A stretch of DNA of 64,000 nucleotides, taken from positions 1,054,001 to 1,118,000 of the forward strand of contig JAEPQB010000001.1 in assembly GCA_017640725.1 (NCBI GenBank), written 5' to 3'. The notes under the pieces are model-generated. The model was not told the DNA's origin. It ran no database searches and worked only from the letters and a program-made list of their open reading frames with translations. Shown one piece after another: positions 1 through 9,948 of this stretch. The translations under genes were made by a program, and so were the position numbers. Every line of letters begins with the position of its first letter. The first letter of the stretch is position 1. This DNA comes from Kordiimonadaceae bacterium. Lineage in GTDB: Bacteria > Pseudomonadota > Alphaproteobacteria > Sphingomonadales > Kordiimonadaceae.

Positions 1-97
1 CCTTCAGTTCCTCAACAGCTTCCGACGTCCAGCTAACGAATTGCTCGACCAACTCCTCGTCGTCCGCATAGGAAAAATCACCATCGCCTTGGGGCAT
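1..97 (-). CDS. Hypothetical protein, N-terminal fragment (runs off the left edge)
   Basis: The minus strand opens with ATG at 97 after a good ribosome site (AGGAG, about 7 bases upstream) and stays open to the window edge. The visible 32 residues begin MPQGDGDFSYADDEEL and are strongly acidic, with no signal peptide. The gene is divergent from the DUF3126 gene across about 160 bases that must hold both promoters. Too little is visible to name a family. Confidence 0.6.
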   Translation of the reverse strand, partial: MPQGDGDFSYADDEELVEQFVSWTSEAVEELK

Positions 98-258
98 TTA
101 CACTCCTAACTCCTTTATTCCACTCACGTTACACACTATATCAGCATTTGAAATTGCACAACTATGTGACATTTACTTGTTTTGTATGGTTTTGCTTGCC
201 AGATGGATCGGGCGACATATAAATCAATTGCAACAGATTAGCGACCAAGGAGCGTCCC

Positions 259-474
259 TTGACACCGAATGAAACCGCCCGCGTTCAAGCCTATCTTCAG
301 CGCAAATTTAACAACAATATGATTCGCCTGATGCGCAGGCCGCAGGCACCAGACTCTGTTGAAGTGTTATTGGGTGAAGAGTTCATTGGCGTCGTGTACC
401 GCGACGACGACGAGGGTGAGCTCTCTTTCTCTTTCAATATGTGCATGTTGGAAGAAGACCTGCCGCAGATCTAA
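259..474 (+). CDS. DUF3126 family protein
   Basis: A 71-residue protein that matches the small alphaproteobacterial DUF3126 family in length and pattern: an N-terminal helix (TARVQAYLQRKFNN), a conserved middle around VEVLLGEEFIGVVYRDDDEGE, and an acidic tail. The start is TTG at 259, preceded by AAGGAG at 247-252; no ATG fits better. It has no signal peptide and is probably cytoplasmic. The function of the family is not known to me. It stands alone: the next gene begins about 110 bases later with its own ribosome site. Confidence 0.85.
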   Translation: MTPNETARVQAYLQRKFNNNMIRLMRRPQAPDSVEVLLGEEFIGVVYRDDDEGELSFSFNMCMLEEDLPQI

Positions 475-582
475 TTGGTTCTTCCTCAAAAGCACTAGCA
501 TCATTGCTTCGTTGATTTAGATCGACGATCGGTTCCCGTTTGCTTATCGTTCAAACCAAGTGTTAACTTTGGGGAGAGATTG

Positions 583-2271
583 ATGAGCAATCCAAGCTAT
601 GTTGCTGGCACAAGCGACACACCGCTTTTGTTTCAGACAATTGGTGCAGCGCTGGAAAACACATCAGAGCTGCATGGCAACAGGCCTGCCCTCATCGTCC
701 CTCATCAGAATGTGCGCTGGACGTATGCTGAACTCAACGCCAAAGCAAGTACCGTTGCCGCCAATCTGTTAGCGCTTGGCCTTGAGCCTGGTGACCGTGT
801 TGGTTTGTGGGCGCCTAATTGTGCCGAATGGGTGGTGACCCAGTTCGCAACAGCCAAAGCGGGCCTCATTCTTGTCAACATCAACCCGGCGTATCGGCTC
901 TCGGAGCTTGAGTATGCGCTCAACAAGGTGGGCTGTAAGGCCCTGGTGCTCGCTGAAAGCTTCAAGTCTTCCGATTATGTGGGCATGGTGCAGGAAATCG
1001 CCCCCGAAGTCGCTGCGTCTGAACCAGGGCGCTTAAACGCAAAGCGGTTGCCCGATCTGAAGACTGCTATTGTGATTTCTGATGAGGCGCCTGACGGATT
1101 TCTTGCATTCACAGCGTTGGAGGCCGGGCCCACTGCGGAAAAGATCGCCGCTCTTGAGACCCTGCAGCCTTCGCTGCAACCCGATGACCCCATCAATATC
1201 CAGTTCACATCGGGCACCACAGGTCACCCTAAGGGTGCGACGCTGACGCACCACGCTATACTGAACAACGGATACTTTGTGGCCCGCCGCCAAAACTTCA
1301 GCGAGCACGATAAATTATGCATACCAGTACCGCTTTATCACTGTTTTGGCATGGTGATGGGCGTGCTCGGTTGCGTCACCCACGGTGCGGCGATCGTGCT
1401 ACCTGGCGAAGCTTACGACCCGGAAACAGTACTGCAGGCGATTGAAACTGAAAAATGCACAGCCTTATACGGCGTGCCAACCATGTTCATTGGTGAACTA
1501 GAGCACCCGAACTTCTCCAAGTTCGACCTCTCCAGCCTCCGCACTGGCACTATGGCCGGTTCCCCCTGCCCCATCGAGGTGATGAAAAGGGTGATCAGTG
1601 ACATGAACATGAGCGAAGTCACCATCGCCTACGGCATGACAGAAACGGCGCCCGTCAGTTTCCAAAGCAAAAAAGATGACCCCCTGGACAAGCGCGTTGG
1701 CACCGTCGGGCAAATCCATCCGTTTGTTGAAGTAAAGATTGTTGATGAAGAAGGCCGCACAGTTGCGCGCGGGGCACAGGGCGAACTTTGCACCAGAGGT
1801 TATAGCGTTATGCAAGGCTATTGGGCCGACGAAGAACGCACAGCGGAGGCAATTGACAGCGCACACTGGATGCATACTGGCGACCTCGCCACCATGGACG
1901 AGGAAGGCTATGTCAATATTACAGGTCGGCTGAAGGATATGATCATTCGCGGCGGGGAAAACATTTACCCGCGCGAGATTGAAGAATTTCTCTATACCCA
2001 CCCCGCCATTCAGGACGTTCAAGTGTTTGGTGTGCCTGACGACCGCATGGGGGAGGAAGTGTGCGCCTGGATACTGTTGCGTGACGGCGAAACAGCCACT
2101 GAAGATGATATCCGCACTTTCTGTAAAGGACAGATCGCCCACTATAAAGTGCCGCGCTACATTCGGTTTGTCAGCGAATACCCGATGACCGTTACCGGCA
2201 AAATTCAGAAGTTTGAAATGCGCAATGCCATGCGCGATGAACTCGCGCTAAACGAACAGCAAACGGCTTAA
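583..2271 (+). CDS. AMP-dependent fatty acyl-CoA synthetase
   Basis: A 562-residue ANL-superfamily ligase that activates a carboxylic acid, probably a medium or long fatty acid, to its CoA thioester through an acyl-AMP. Visible motifs are the ATP loop [10 protein letters not shown] (about 209-218), YGMTET (about 350), the hinge and adenylate region [19 protein letters not shown], and the C-terminal catalytic lysine in TVTGKIQK. Full length for the ACSF2-like group. I chose ATG at 583 over the in-frame TTG at 580 because GGGGAGAG at 571-578 is better spaced from it. Its stop overlaps that of the convergent oxidoreductase by four bases. The exact substrate cannot be read from sequence. Confidence 0.9.
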   Translation: MSNPSYVAGTSDTPLLFQTIGAALENTSELHGNRPALIVPHQNVRWTYAELNAKASTVAANLLALGLEPGDRVGLWAPNCAEWVVTQFATAKAGLILVNINPAYRLSELEYALNKVGCKALVLAESFKSSDYVGMVQEIAPEVAASEPGRLNAKRLPDLKTAIVISDEAPDGFLAFTALEAGPTAEKIAALETLQPSLQPDDPINIQFTSGTTGHPKGATLTHHAILNNGYFVARRQNFSEHDKLCIPVPLYHCFGMVMGVLGCVTHGAAIVLPGEAYDPETVLQAIETEKCTALYGVPTMFIGELEHPNFSKFDLSSLRTGTMAGSPCPIEVMKRVISDMNMSEVTIAYGMTETAPVSFQSKKDDPLDKRVGTVGQIHPFVEVKIVDEEGRTVARGAQGELCTRGYSVMQGYWADEERTAEAIDSAHWMHTGDLATMDEEGYVNITGRLKDMIIRGGENIYPREIEEFLYTHPAIQDVQVFGVPDDRMGEEVCAWILLRDGETATEDDIRTFCKGQIAHYKVPRYIRFVSEYPMTVTGKIQKFEMRNAMRDELALNEQQTA

Positions 2272-3479
2272 GCAATATAGTCTTTCAGCGGTGTATCTGT
2301 GTCAGCACATTGCTCAGGCGTAATATCTGTTCCCGCGTCCAATAGCTTCTTTGCAGCCATATGGTCTTTGATCGCGTTTACGGAATCGATAGCAATCAAT
2401 ACACCGCTCTTGAAATAACATATTGAAAATGAACGGCTTTCCATGTCGCCACGCACAACAGTTTGGTCATAGCCACGGGACAGGCCCGCCATCTGCAGCT
2501 TCAAGTCATACTGATCAGACCAGAACCAGGGCAGATCAGCATATGCCGCTTTCTCGCCCACAATGCTGCCGGCCACAACAGCGGCCTGGGACACAGCATT
2601 TTGTACTGATTCGAGCCTTGTACGGCCTTCATACCGGGTGATAACACCCGTTGCACAGTCACCGGCGGCATAAACGCTAGGGTCACTTGTCGCACCAAAT
2701 TCATCGACCAAAATGCCGCGCTCACACGCAAGACCTGCGGCCTCTGCGATTTCGCTGTTCGGGATAACACCGATGCCAATCACCACGATGTCGGCACTAA
2801 CCGCGCGACCATCCGACAGCATTGCTGTAAAGCCGCCAGACGGGTTGGCGTCCACATTGCTCGCGCTTGCTCCCTCAATAATGGTGACGCCTTTTGCCTC
2901 ATGCGCTTTGCGGAAAAACTCGGCGAGCTCCGGCGCAACCAGGCCTGGCATGATGGAAGGCATGGCTTCTACCACTGTTGCTTTCAAGCCTAGTGTGGTG
3001 AGTGTGGCGGCAGCCTCAAGGCCAATAAAACCACCCCCGATTAAAAGCGCAGACTTCTTACCCTGAAGGTCCTCTTTCAGGGCATGAATATCATCTATGG
3101 TGCGAATGAAATGCAGCCCTTTTTGCTGCTCATGCCCCGGCAATGGCCTTGGGCGCGCGCCGGTTGCAAAAACAAGCTGATCATAAGCAATCGACTCACC
3201 CGCGTCCGTCAGGACCGTCTTCGCATCCTTGTCGATGTGGGTAACTTTGGTGTCCAGCCGCACGTCGATGGCGCGGTCAGCATAAAACTTCTCAGGCCGC
3301 AGCGTCAGTCGCGCCTCTGCGAGGGCACCCTCCAGAAACTTTTTGGAAAGCGGTGGCCGCTGGTATGGAAGGTGCGCTTCTTCTGCAAACAGGGTGATAT
3401 CACCCTCAAAGCCTTTGCGCCGAAGGCTGTCGGCCACCTGAAGGCCCGCATTTCCACCACCAACAATCACAACAGCCAT
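2268..3479 (-). CDS. FAD/NAD(P)-dependent ferredoxin reductase family protein
   Basis: A 403-residue flavoprotein of the rhodocoxin/putidaredoxin reductase type. It begins directly with an FAD-binding Rossmann motif ([17 protein letters not shown]), has a second NAD(P)-binding motif ([17 protein letters not shown], about residue 150) and the FAD-contacting VYAAGDCAT near residue 280, then a C-terminal dimerisation domain. Such enzymes pass electrons from NAD(P)H to a small [2Fe-2S] ferredoxin that feeds a P450 or dioxygenase; no such partner is in the window. Start taken at ATG 3479, preceded by GAGAGGG, not the longer ATG at 3494, because the nucleotide-binding strand starts immediately. Confidence 0.88.
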   Translation of the reverse strand: MAVVIVGGGNAGLQVADSLRRKGFEGDITLFAEEAHLPYQRPPLSKKFLEGALAEARLTLRPEKFYADRAIDVRLDTKVTHIDKDAKTVLTDAGESIAYDQLVFATGARPRPLPGHEQQKGLHFIRTIDDIHALKEDLQGKKSALLIGGGFIGLEAAATLTTLGLKATVVEAMPSIMPGLVAPELAEFFRKAHEAKGVTIIEGASASNVDANPSGGFTAMLSDGRAVSADIVVIGIGVIPNSEIAEAAGLACERGILVDEFGATSDPSVYAAGDCATGVITRYEGRTRLESVQNAVSQAAVVAGSIVGEKAAYADLPWFWSDQYDLKLQMAGLSRGYDQTVVRGDMESRSFSICYFKSGVLIAIDSVNAIKDHMAAKKLLDAGTDITPEQCADTDTPLKDYIA

Positions 3480-3570
3480 AAAGCGCCCTCTCATGCTCCA
3501 TTACGAGCCCTGCATCCTATGGATATTTGCTCGCCGGGCAATGGAAATCCTTAGCTATGTGGTGTTGTGT

Positions 3571-4161
3571 TTAAGCTTGGTGCGAATCCTCGGGCCTTGG
3601 CAGCGGGGCCATGATCGCAGACATAATCACAATTGGATTGTCCTTGCCCGCGGACGACCAAAATAATTCTGCAATGGCTTCAATATGATGATTGATTTTG
3701 GCCATGGTTTTCGCGTCCGGGCTTCCGACAAGGCGGAACACCCACGTGTTTTTGGTCGGGCCATGAGCCACCACTGCATCAGTATCTAAACCACGCCGCA
3801 AATCGCGGGCAGATTGACGTGCCTGAACATCGCCGATGCGCGAATACAAGGTAAAGGCAAGCGGATCGTCAAATGACAAACCGTATTTGAGAGTAGACCC
3901 TGGCGCTTTGTATAGTTTTTCCTGGCGTCTGTTGACCACGCGTGTCCCTGATATTTCGATCAGGTCCACATCCAACAATAGGTCGATATGGTGATAGAGC
4001 GACGAGGGTTTCACCCCCATCAGACGGGCAATTTCCCTGACTGATCTTTCACCGGTATTGGCTAACAAGTCGATAACATCCATCCGGCGTGCAGACATGA
4101 GGCATTCGTACTGCTCGCGCCGTGTGATCCAATAGATATTATCGTCTGTTTTTTCTGTCAT
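3571..4161 (-). CDS. Winged helix-turn-helix transcriptional regulator
   Basis: A 196-residue predicted DNA-binding protein. Residues about 18-85 read as an ArsR-like winged helix: helices with RRMDVIDLLANTGERSVREIARLMGVKPSSLYHHIDLL followed by a wing (DLIEISGTRVVNRRQEKLYKAP). The C-terminal hundred residues match no ligand domain I recognise. It lies downstream of the propeller/amidohydrolase gene on the same strand, separated by a GC-rich hairpin, so the two may be partly co-transcribed. ATG at 4161 is favoured over GTG at 4170; neither has a strong ribosome site. The target genes are unknown; the neighbouring exported hydrolase genes are the obvious guess. Confidence 0.8.
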   Translation of the reverse strand: MTEKTDDNIYWITRREQYECLMSARRMDVIDLLANTGERSVREIARLMGVKPSSLYHHIDLLLDVDLIEISGTRVVNRRQEKLYKAPGSTLKYGLSFDDPLAFTLYSRIGDVQARQSARDLRRGLDTDAVVAHGPTKNTWVFRLVGSPDAKTMAKINHHIEAIAELFWSSAGKDNPIVIMSAIMAPLPRPEDSHQA

Positions 4162-4174
4162 GGTGTGCACCAGA

Positions 4175-4200
4175 AGCGCGGAGGCACAAACCTCCGCGCT
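4175..4200. terminator. Perfect 10-bp inverted repeat between the amidohydrolase and regulator genes
   Basis: AGCGCGGAGG (4175-4184) and CCTCCGCGCT (4191-4200) pair perfectly around a six-base loop. It lies just after the stop of the large amidohydrolase gene and just before the regulator start. There is no T-run on either strand, so it is either a weak or factor-assisted terminator, or an attenuator that could hide the regulator start. Confidence 0.5.
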
Positions 4201-4215
4201 GCTCCAGCCTGGGCC

Positions 4216-7200
4216 TTATTCAGGCCCTTGATCATGGAACCATAGCTTTGGCAACTCCTGCTGAAGTGGCCACAGCTGGTCCATGGTGTCGTCGTTGTAA
4301 AGACGACCGTTCATCATCACACGGTGAATATCCACCGTGTTCTTGAGGTCTTCACGCGGGTCACTGTTCAGCACCACAAGGTCAGCAAACTTGCCGGGTT
4401 CAATCGAACCCACTTCCTGACCATGACCGATGATATGCGCACTATCGATAGTTGCCGCCTTGAGCGCTTCCATTGGTGTCGCTTTACCGGAACCAAGCGC
4501 CCATAGCTCCCAGTGATACCCGAGGCCCTGGAACTGGCCGTGGCTGCCAACACCTACTTTGCCGCCAGCTCGCTGGATATCGATGGCGCTATCGGCTACC
4601 TGAGTGAAAGAATATTCTTCATCCCGGAACCAAGGCACACGGTTGGTGCGAGCAGCGATCACATCATGCGGCATGAAGCGGTTCACTTTCACATCGTTGT
4701 GCGGGTTCATTTTGGTGAAGAAATAGTTTTCACCAAATGGCCCGCCGTAAGTGACAAGGAGTGTGGGCGTGTAGCCGATACCAGTTTGCGAGGCCAACTC
4801 CACGATGTCTTTGTAAAGTGGGTAAATTGGCATGTTGTGCTCGTTACCGGCAAAACCATCCACCATGTGTGTCAGGTTCAGCTTGGTATCAAGACCGCCT
4901 TCCGTGGTTGGCATGATGCCCACCTCTTTGGCCGCCTCGATAATATACTGCCGGGTTTTCCGGTTACCGGTGATATAGGCTTTGATGTTCTTGGTGCGAT
5001 AATGCTCTTTGTAGCGTTTGAGCACTTTCACCGCATCTTCCTTGGACGAGATCGCCGTGTCAGAAAACACACCTGGACCCGTTGACCAGGCGCGCATGCC
5101 GATCATGCGGCCTGCTTCCACCATATCCTGATAGGCGAAAATGTCGGTGGTGGATGTTTGCACATCAAGGCCGCTGGTTACGCCGTATGCTACATTGGCA
5201 ATAAACGGCCAGAAATGCTCCTCGATGACTTCGTTTCGGCTCCAGTTACGCCAATGACCGTGCGAATCGACAAATCCCGGTGTAATGAACTTGCCTGACA
5301 TGTCGCGCACTTCAGCACCTGATGGAACGTCCAATGAGCCTGATGCCCCGACGGCAACAAATCTGCCGTTTTCAATCAGCACGTCGGCGTTTTCCATTGT
5401 GCCCTCTGGGCCCATGGTCAGCACAGTTGCGCCCGAAAGAAGAATAACGCCTTCCGGGTTATCCCTCGGCACTTCGACCCGTGCCTGAAACTCCAGATAG
5501 GCTTTTTCTTCCTCTTCTGCCTCTTCCTCTTCGGCCTCTTCCTCAGCCGCTTCTTCAGTAGCAGTGTCTTCTTCAGCTTCTTCTGCCTGTTCTTCCGCTT
5601 CAGCCTCGTCTTCGGCTGTCTCGTCTTCTGCTTCTGACGCCTCGGCCTCGGGCTCTTCCTCCTCTTCGGGTTTCACCCATTCAACATCGGCAAGCGCTTG
5701 CGTATAGATGGTACTACCTGACGACCAGAACACGGTTTGGCTGTCGTCGGAAAATCCAAAATAATCGACGCCAAAATCAGACAGTGTTTTCAGGGGCACT
5801 GACGGCCCGCTAACGTTCACCGTGATGGCGGTACGACCATGAGGCGGCACCGTGACAAGCTGTAACTGCTCCTGCGAGCGCGCCAACGCATACCGGCCGT
5901 CCGGGCTCATGCGCATATCACGGGCTGGCACGGGACCAGCGGATGAAAAGAAACCTTTGCCGCGCACACTGATGTGGTCGCGCCGGTCAGTGCCGTCCAG
6001 TCGAACCGAAAACAGCGTGCCACCGCCATAGAGGTATACGCGGTCTTCCGCGTCGCCCATGTGAACACTACCAAAGCTGGTGCCCGGCAGGATGGTACGC
6101 GTTTCGCCACTATCAACATCAATCGCCACCAAGTCGCGCTGGGCCGGGCTGGTTTGATTGAATTCATGGTTTGATGAGCGGATAGCAACGATGGTGTCGC
6201 CGTCAGCCGTGAAATGTGGGTCCGTGTAATACCCAGCACGCGCGGTTACGCGCTCAGGTCGACCTCGGCCATTGGCGCGCATGCGCCAGACATGACCACC
6301 GCCAGACTCCCAGGTAATATAGGTGATATATCGACCATCGCGCGACCAGCTGGGCTGGAATACATTTTTCCCCGCGCGGTCGATTTTTCGAGGCTCTGCA
6401 CCTTCTTCAAGCCGCATTGAGTAGAGTTCCCCGAGGGCAGAAAACAGCACGATGTCACCTTCGGGCGACAAAGCAGGGTGCTGCGCCATACGCGCTACAA
6501 CGGGCCCTTCCGGGTCCTTGTCCTGGTTGATCAGGTTTGGCCCGATATCCAGGTCCACTTTGGCGGTGAAAGGGATCTCAGTCCGCGCGCCGTCAGCAAT
6601 GGTGATGCGCTCAAGTTTGCCGCCAGAATTGATGACAATGGCTTCGCCATCAGGCGTAAAGCTGTAGGCAGGCAGCAAATCACGCGTGGCGCGCGATTCC
6701 TGGTCATCCCGGGTGATCGGATACGCCAGCCAGCGATCTTCGCCGGTATTCAGGTTGCGCAGGCGCAGACCGGTTTTTGCCTCATGGCGTGTGCCGTAGA
6801 CCAACAGTTCGCCGTTCGGCGACACACGCGGGCGAACCGCACCGCCGTAGGCGGTTGCCACAACATCAGTGGTGCCTTCCCGCAAATCACGGCGCATAAT
6901 CTGCCACGCAAAGCCCTGAAGGTTATAGCCGAAGCCGCCCATTTTACCGGCATAATAGAAATAGCGCCCATCGTTTGTTACCGAAACACCCTGTGCATTT
7001 GGCCGCTGGTTGCCGGGTGTTGTCGGCCCATTAGGCGTTGAATTGGTGACCTGAACACCGCTGCCTCCAAGCTTGTGATACATCCAGATTTCGTTGGCAC
7101 CAATACCGCCCGGGAGCACGGACACATAAACATAATTGCCATCGGCGGACCATTCCGGGCTCATCATGTCACCGTTATTTGATGACTTCGAAAGCTTCTT

Positions 7201-7656
7201 CGCTTTGGTCCCGTCTGCGTTGGCGACATAAAGATTTTCGGCACCGTCCTGGTCAGAAATAAAAGCAATCTGGGACCCATCTGGTGAATAAGTAGGCTGG
7301 GTCTGAAAGCCCATACCGGTTACGAGCGGTGATGCCTCGCCGCCAGCAATCGGCATTGTGTATAGGTCACCGAGCAACTCGAAAATGATGGTTTGCCCAT
7401 CAGGCGACACGTCAAGCGAGATCCATGTGCCTTCATCGGTTTCAAACTCGACCTTGCGTTCCGGGTCTAGCGCGAGACCCTTTTTGCCATCGCCCTTTTC
7501 AGGCGCACCGCCGGAAAATGTTGAAAAATCAGGCTCATGCCATTTTTCACTGGGCGGCTTGGCACCCATTGAATTGGCAAGCGCCGTCGTTGGCAATGCA
7601 AGCAAGCTGGTGGACATCAGCGCCGCCAGAAGCGCGTGTCTGTGTGTGGAAACCAT
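4216..7656 (-). CDS. Exported TolB-like beta-propeller / amidohydrolase fusion
   Basis: An 1146-residue secreted hydrolase. After a signal peptide (cleavage near ALA-NS, residue 28), residues about 70-650 hold repeated PD40 blades (for example YSPDGSQIAFIS, WSRDGRYITYI, MSPDGRYALAR). A Glu/Ala-rich linker of about 65 residues (nt 5490-5680) follows. The last 410 residues form an amidohydrolase barrel of the imidazolonepropionase-like group, with metal ligands in GFVDSHGHW (near 797) and a typical end, IEPGKFADLVVLNSDP. The propeller probably presents a peptide-like or cyclic amide substrate in the periplasm. Start at ATG 7656 (AAAAGGGG six bases upstream) rather than 7662. Two small propeller genes are divergent from it. 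Confidence 0.87.
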   Translation of the reverse strand: MVSTHRHALLAALMSTSLLALPTTALANSMGAKPPSEKWHEPDFSTFSGGAPEKGDGKKGLALDPERKVEFETDEGTWISLDVSPDGQTIIFELLGDLYTMPIAGGEASPLVTGMGFQTQPTYSPDGSQIAFISDQDGAENLYVANADGTKAKKLSKSSNNGDMMSPEWSADGNYVYVSVLPGGIGANEIWMYHKLGGSGVQVTNSTPNGPTTPGNQRPNAQGVSVTNDGRYFYYAGKMGGFGYNLQGFAWQIMRRDLREGTTDVVATAYGGAVRPRVSPNGELLVYGTRHEAKTGLRLRNLNTGEDRWLAYPITRDDQESRATRDLLPAYSFTPDGEAIVINSGGKLERITIADGARTEIPFTAKVDLDIGPNLINQDKDPEGPVVARMAQHPALSPEGDIVLFSALGELYSMRLEEGAEPRKIDRAGKNVFQPSWSRDGRYITYITWESGGGHVWRMRANGRGRPERVTARAGYYTDPHFTADGDTIVAIRSSNHEFNQTSPAQRDLVAIDVDSGETRTILPGTSFGSVHMGDAEDRVYLYGGGTLFSVRLDGTDRRDHISVRGKGFFSSAGPVPARDMRMSPDGRYALARSQEQLQLVTVPPHGRTAITVNVSGPSVPLKTLSDFGVDYFGFSDDSQTVFWSSGSTIYTQALADVEWVKPEEEEEPEAEASEAEDETAEDEAEAEEQAEEAEEDTATEEAAEEEAEEEEAEEEEKAYLEFQARVEVPRDNPEGVILLSGATVLTMGPEGTMENADVLIENGRFVAVGASGSLDVPSGAEVRDMSGKFITPGFVDSHGHWRNWSRNEVIEEHFWPFIANVAYGVTSGLDVQTSTTDIFAYQDMVEAGRMIGMRAWSTGPGVFSDTAISSKEDAVKVLKRYKEHYRTKNIKAYITGNRKTRQYIIEAAKEVGIMPTTEGGLDTKLNLTHMVDGFAGNEHNMPIYPLYKDIVELASQTGIGYTPTLLVTYGGPFGENYFFTKMNPHNDVKVNRFMPHDVIAARTNRVPWFRDEEYSFTQVADSAIDIQRAGGKVGVGSHGQFQGLGYHWELWALGSGKATPMEALKAATIDSAHIIGHGQEVGSIEPGKFADLVVLNSDPREDLKNTVDIHRVMMNGRLYNDDTMDQLWPLQQELPKLWFHDQGPE

Positions 7657-7966
7657 GACCATCCCCTTTTGTTGGCTCTAGTGCCGCCCCCTCCCCAGGG
7701 AACGAAATCTATTGGTAGGAATCGCTGGAACGTTAACGAGCGCTTCAAACCTGTTCAAATAAAATGTGCAAATTGAATAGGAAACTAAACCAATTTTATA
7801 CCCGGGAACGGATCGTCGGATACCCAGACAACGATTGCATTCAGCTCGAGGAGCCAAAAGTGCGACTCCACCGGTTAAAATAGCTATTCGCCCCAACAGC
7901 ACCCATTGGACCAATTCAACGCGATACAGTCGCTATGTCTTGAACCACAAGAAATGGGAATGGCGC
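7657..7966. promoter_or_regulatory. Divergent promoter region, about 310 bases
   Basis: This stretch separates the start of the minus-strand amidohydrolase gene from the plus-strand propeller gene and must hold both promoters. The part 7755-7800 is AT-rich and contains TTCAAAT and ATTGAA elements facing each other, but I cannot assign -35 and -10 boxes with confidence. A 78-codon open frame on the minus strand here shows no coding signs. Confidence 0.4.
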
Positions 7967-8911
7967 ATGCCAGTTGGCAAAATCCTTACCACTTTTGCAA
8001 CACTAGCCCTCGTTGCAATGTCACCTGCACTATTTGCAAGTGACGATCATCTTGGTCAGGATTTTGCCCCTAGCGCCTCACCGGATGGGCGCTTTGTCGT
8101 CTACTATTCTTACCGCGGGCAGCCCGGTGACCTTTCAGACCTTTATGTGGTGGAGCTCAAGACTGGCATTGAACGCCAAATCACCAACACACCGGGTTAC
8201 TTTGAGATTGAACCGCAATGGTCACCCGTTGGCGACAAAATCTATTTCGCAGGCGGCCCTTCCATGAAAGAGCTGGCAATCTTCACGATAAAACCGGATG
8301 GGACCGGGCTCGAAAAAGTCTATGACGGGGAAAGTGCCGGCCCACCAGAACTTTCACAGAGCGGCCAAATGGCCTTGCATTGGCGTGACCATGAGGATGG
8401 CTCTTCAGATATTTTTGTCCATAACCTGGGGTCGGGAGAGAGTTCGCCCATAAGCGTGAGCCTAGGCGGCCAAAACCGCTCCCCTGCATGGGCTGGGGAT
8501 GGCAATCACGTCATCTTTTCTCATCGGTCAATTGATGACACCGGGCAACCGTTCGATACTCCGCAGCCACACGATGGCATTTATCTCGCATCGATTGACG
8601 GCGGAAACGCCCGCAAACTGAGCGCGTTACCGTTAGCTGCCTACAAATTGGTGTGGGCGCCCGACGGGTTCATTTACTTCATGGCGAATGATGAAAACGA
8701 GCGCTCACAGATATACCGCATACCTCATTCCGGCGGCGAGCCCAAGAGAGTCACTGTGAACGCCAATGCCCCTGCTTATTTTCCCGCCGTCAGCGCAGAC
8801 AAAAAACACCTGTTGTTTGCAGGAAAGGTAGCGTCTGGGCGCACCAGAATTCTCTCCATGCCTTTGGCAGGTGGAGACGCCAAAACCATCACAAAACAAT
8901 TTGCCAATTGA
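7967..8911 (+). CDS. Exported TolB-like PD40 beta-propeller protein
   Basis: A 314-residue periplasmic protein: signal peptide MPVGKILTTFATLALVAMSP with cleavage near LFA-SDD, then a single propeller of PD40 blades (APSASPDGRFVVYYS, PQWSPVGDKIYFAG, PAWAGDGNHVIFSH, FPAVSADKKHLLFAG). No enzymatic domain is attached, unlike the divergent amidohydrolase. I moved the start from an upstream in-frame TTG (7835) to ATG 7967 because the signal peptide begins there. The next gene, another small propeller protein, follows after 22 bases and is clearly in the same transcript. The role is probably protein or ligand binding in the envelope. Confidence 0.82.
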   Translation: MPVGKILTTFATLALVAMSPALFASDDHLGQDFAPSASPDGRFVVYYSYRGQPGDLSDLYVVELKTGIERQITNTPGYFEIEPQWSPVGDKIYFAGGPSMKELAIFTIKPDGTGLEKVYDGESAGPPELSQSGQMALHWRDHEDGSSDIFVHNLGSGESSPISVSLGGQNRSPAWAGDGNHVIFSHRSIDDTGQPFDTPQPHDGIYLASIDGGNARKLSALPLAAYKLVWAPDGFIYFMANDENERSQIYRIPHSGGEPKRVTVNANAPAYFPAVSADKKHLLFAGKVASGRTRILSMPLAGGDAKTITKQFAN

Positions 8912-8933
8912 AGAAGCAACGCAGGAGATAGCG

Positions 8934-9884
8934 ATGAAAAATTGGATACTGAGAAGCGCGATTGCATGTGCCACCGCACTGCCGGTGGGCACAGCAGTTG
9001 CCGAAGGCAACCCTTATGACACGGCCCCCGTTTGGAGTGCAGATGGCACAAAAATATACTTCTACAGTTACCGCCACGGCGCAGCTGAACTGTTTCAAAT
9101 GGATGCGGATGGCGGCCATCAAACCCGATTGACAGAGACTGACCACAATGAGTGGTGGCCCTACTCCGTTCCGATTGATGGCAAAGTTGTCGTTACTTCT
9201 GACCGGGATTCCGGTGGCAATTTCAAGGGGTCAAATCTCTATTTGTTCGACCTGGAATCCCGTGAGATGACGAACCTGACCAATGTGCCAGAAGGTCATT
9301 GGGCCGCTCGCGCCGATGTTGCGATGGGTGCACGAACAATGGTCTACACGGTTGCTGAAAATTTCGCTGCACCCGAGCAAGAAGTGTACCTGATGGATTT
9401 GGAAACTTTTGAGCCAAAGCTCTATGGCGACAACCCGCATCACGCGAACACCAACCCCGCCATTAGTTCAGACGGCAGCACGCTTGCCTACGCCAGCACG
9501 CGCGATGGTAAAACGGGGGTGTATCTCAACAACGCAGAAGGAAACGATGAGCGCCTGTTCATGAGTGTGATGGGGGAAAAACCATTGCTCAGGTTCACGC
9601 CAGATGGCGAATGGCTTGCCTTCACGCTCTCAACTAGCATCAAAATTGAAATGGAAGAGGGAGCGCGCACCGCCGAGCGCGACATCTATCTTGCAAAACT
9701 GGACGGAAGTGAAATCAAGCGCCTGACCACGGAACCGGGTTCAGACCACGGTGTCTCGTTTTCGCCCGACGGTAAAACCCTCACCTTCGCCAGCTACCGG
9801 CTCGGCCCGTCAGAGATTTTTGCCATGGATGTGTCTGGACATCACCTGCGCAACTTAACCAAAACGTCGCGGGGCGCGGACTAG
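8934..9884 (+). CDS. Exported TolB-like PD40 beta-propeller protein (paralogue)
   Basis: A 316-residue exported protein with signal peptide MKNWILRSAIACATALPVGTA and PD40 blades throughout (APVWSADGTKIYFYSYRHG, NPAISSDGSTLAYAST, LRFTPDGEWLAFT, GVSFSPDGKTLTFASYR). It resembles the preceding gene in size and architecture, which suggests tandem duplication. ATG at 8934 has AGGAGATAGCG in front; the longer reading from 8871 would overlap the upstream gene and bury the signal peptide. A GC-rich hairpin at 9912-9929 follows the stop and may end the two-gene unit. Confidence 0.83.
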   Translation: MKNWILRSAIACATALPVGTAVAEGNPYDTAPVWSADGTKIYFYSYRHGAAELFQMDADGGHQTRLTETDHNEWWPYSVPIDGKVVVTSDRDSGGNFKGSNLYLFDLESREMTNLTNVPEGHWAARADVAMGARTMVYTVAENFAAPEQEVYLMDLETFEPKLYGDNPHHANTNPAISSDGSTLAYASTRDGKTGVYLNNAEGNDERLFMSVMGEKPLLRFTPDGEWLAFTLSTSIKIEMEEGARTAERDIYLAKLDGSEIKRLTTEPGSDHGVSFSPDGKTLTFASYRLGPSEIFAMDVSGHHLRNLTKTSRGAD

Positions 9885-9911
9885 GTTGCGACAAGATGCG
9901 GGTGCAAAAGG

Positions 9912-9929
9912 GGCGGAATTGTCTCCGCC
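9912..9929. terminator. GC-rich hairpin between convergent genes
   Basis: GGCGGA (9912-9917) pairs with TCCGCC (9924-9929) around a six-base loop; a G-T and a G-C pair can extend the stem. It lies between the stop of the second propeller gene (9884) and the stop of the convergent NTF2-like gene (9949). There is no long T-run. Confidence 0.45.
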
Positions 9930-9948
9930 TCCTTCGCCTCAACTTAAC

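Noticed and set aside
1498-2142. 214-codon minus-strand frame opposite the acyl-CoA synthetase
   Set aside because: Mirror of conserved synthetase codons; no motif and no start signal.
5490-5680. Low-complexity DNA that resembles a microsatellite
   Set aside because: It encodes the Glu/Ala-rich linker of the propeller-amidohydrolase; the reading frame is unbroken and the codons are mixed, so it is explained by the protein.
7678-7914. 78-codon minus-strand frame in the divergent region before the propeller gene
   Set aside because: No leader, domain or good ribosome site, and it fills a region that must hold two promoters.
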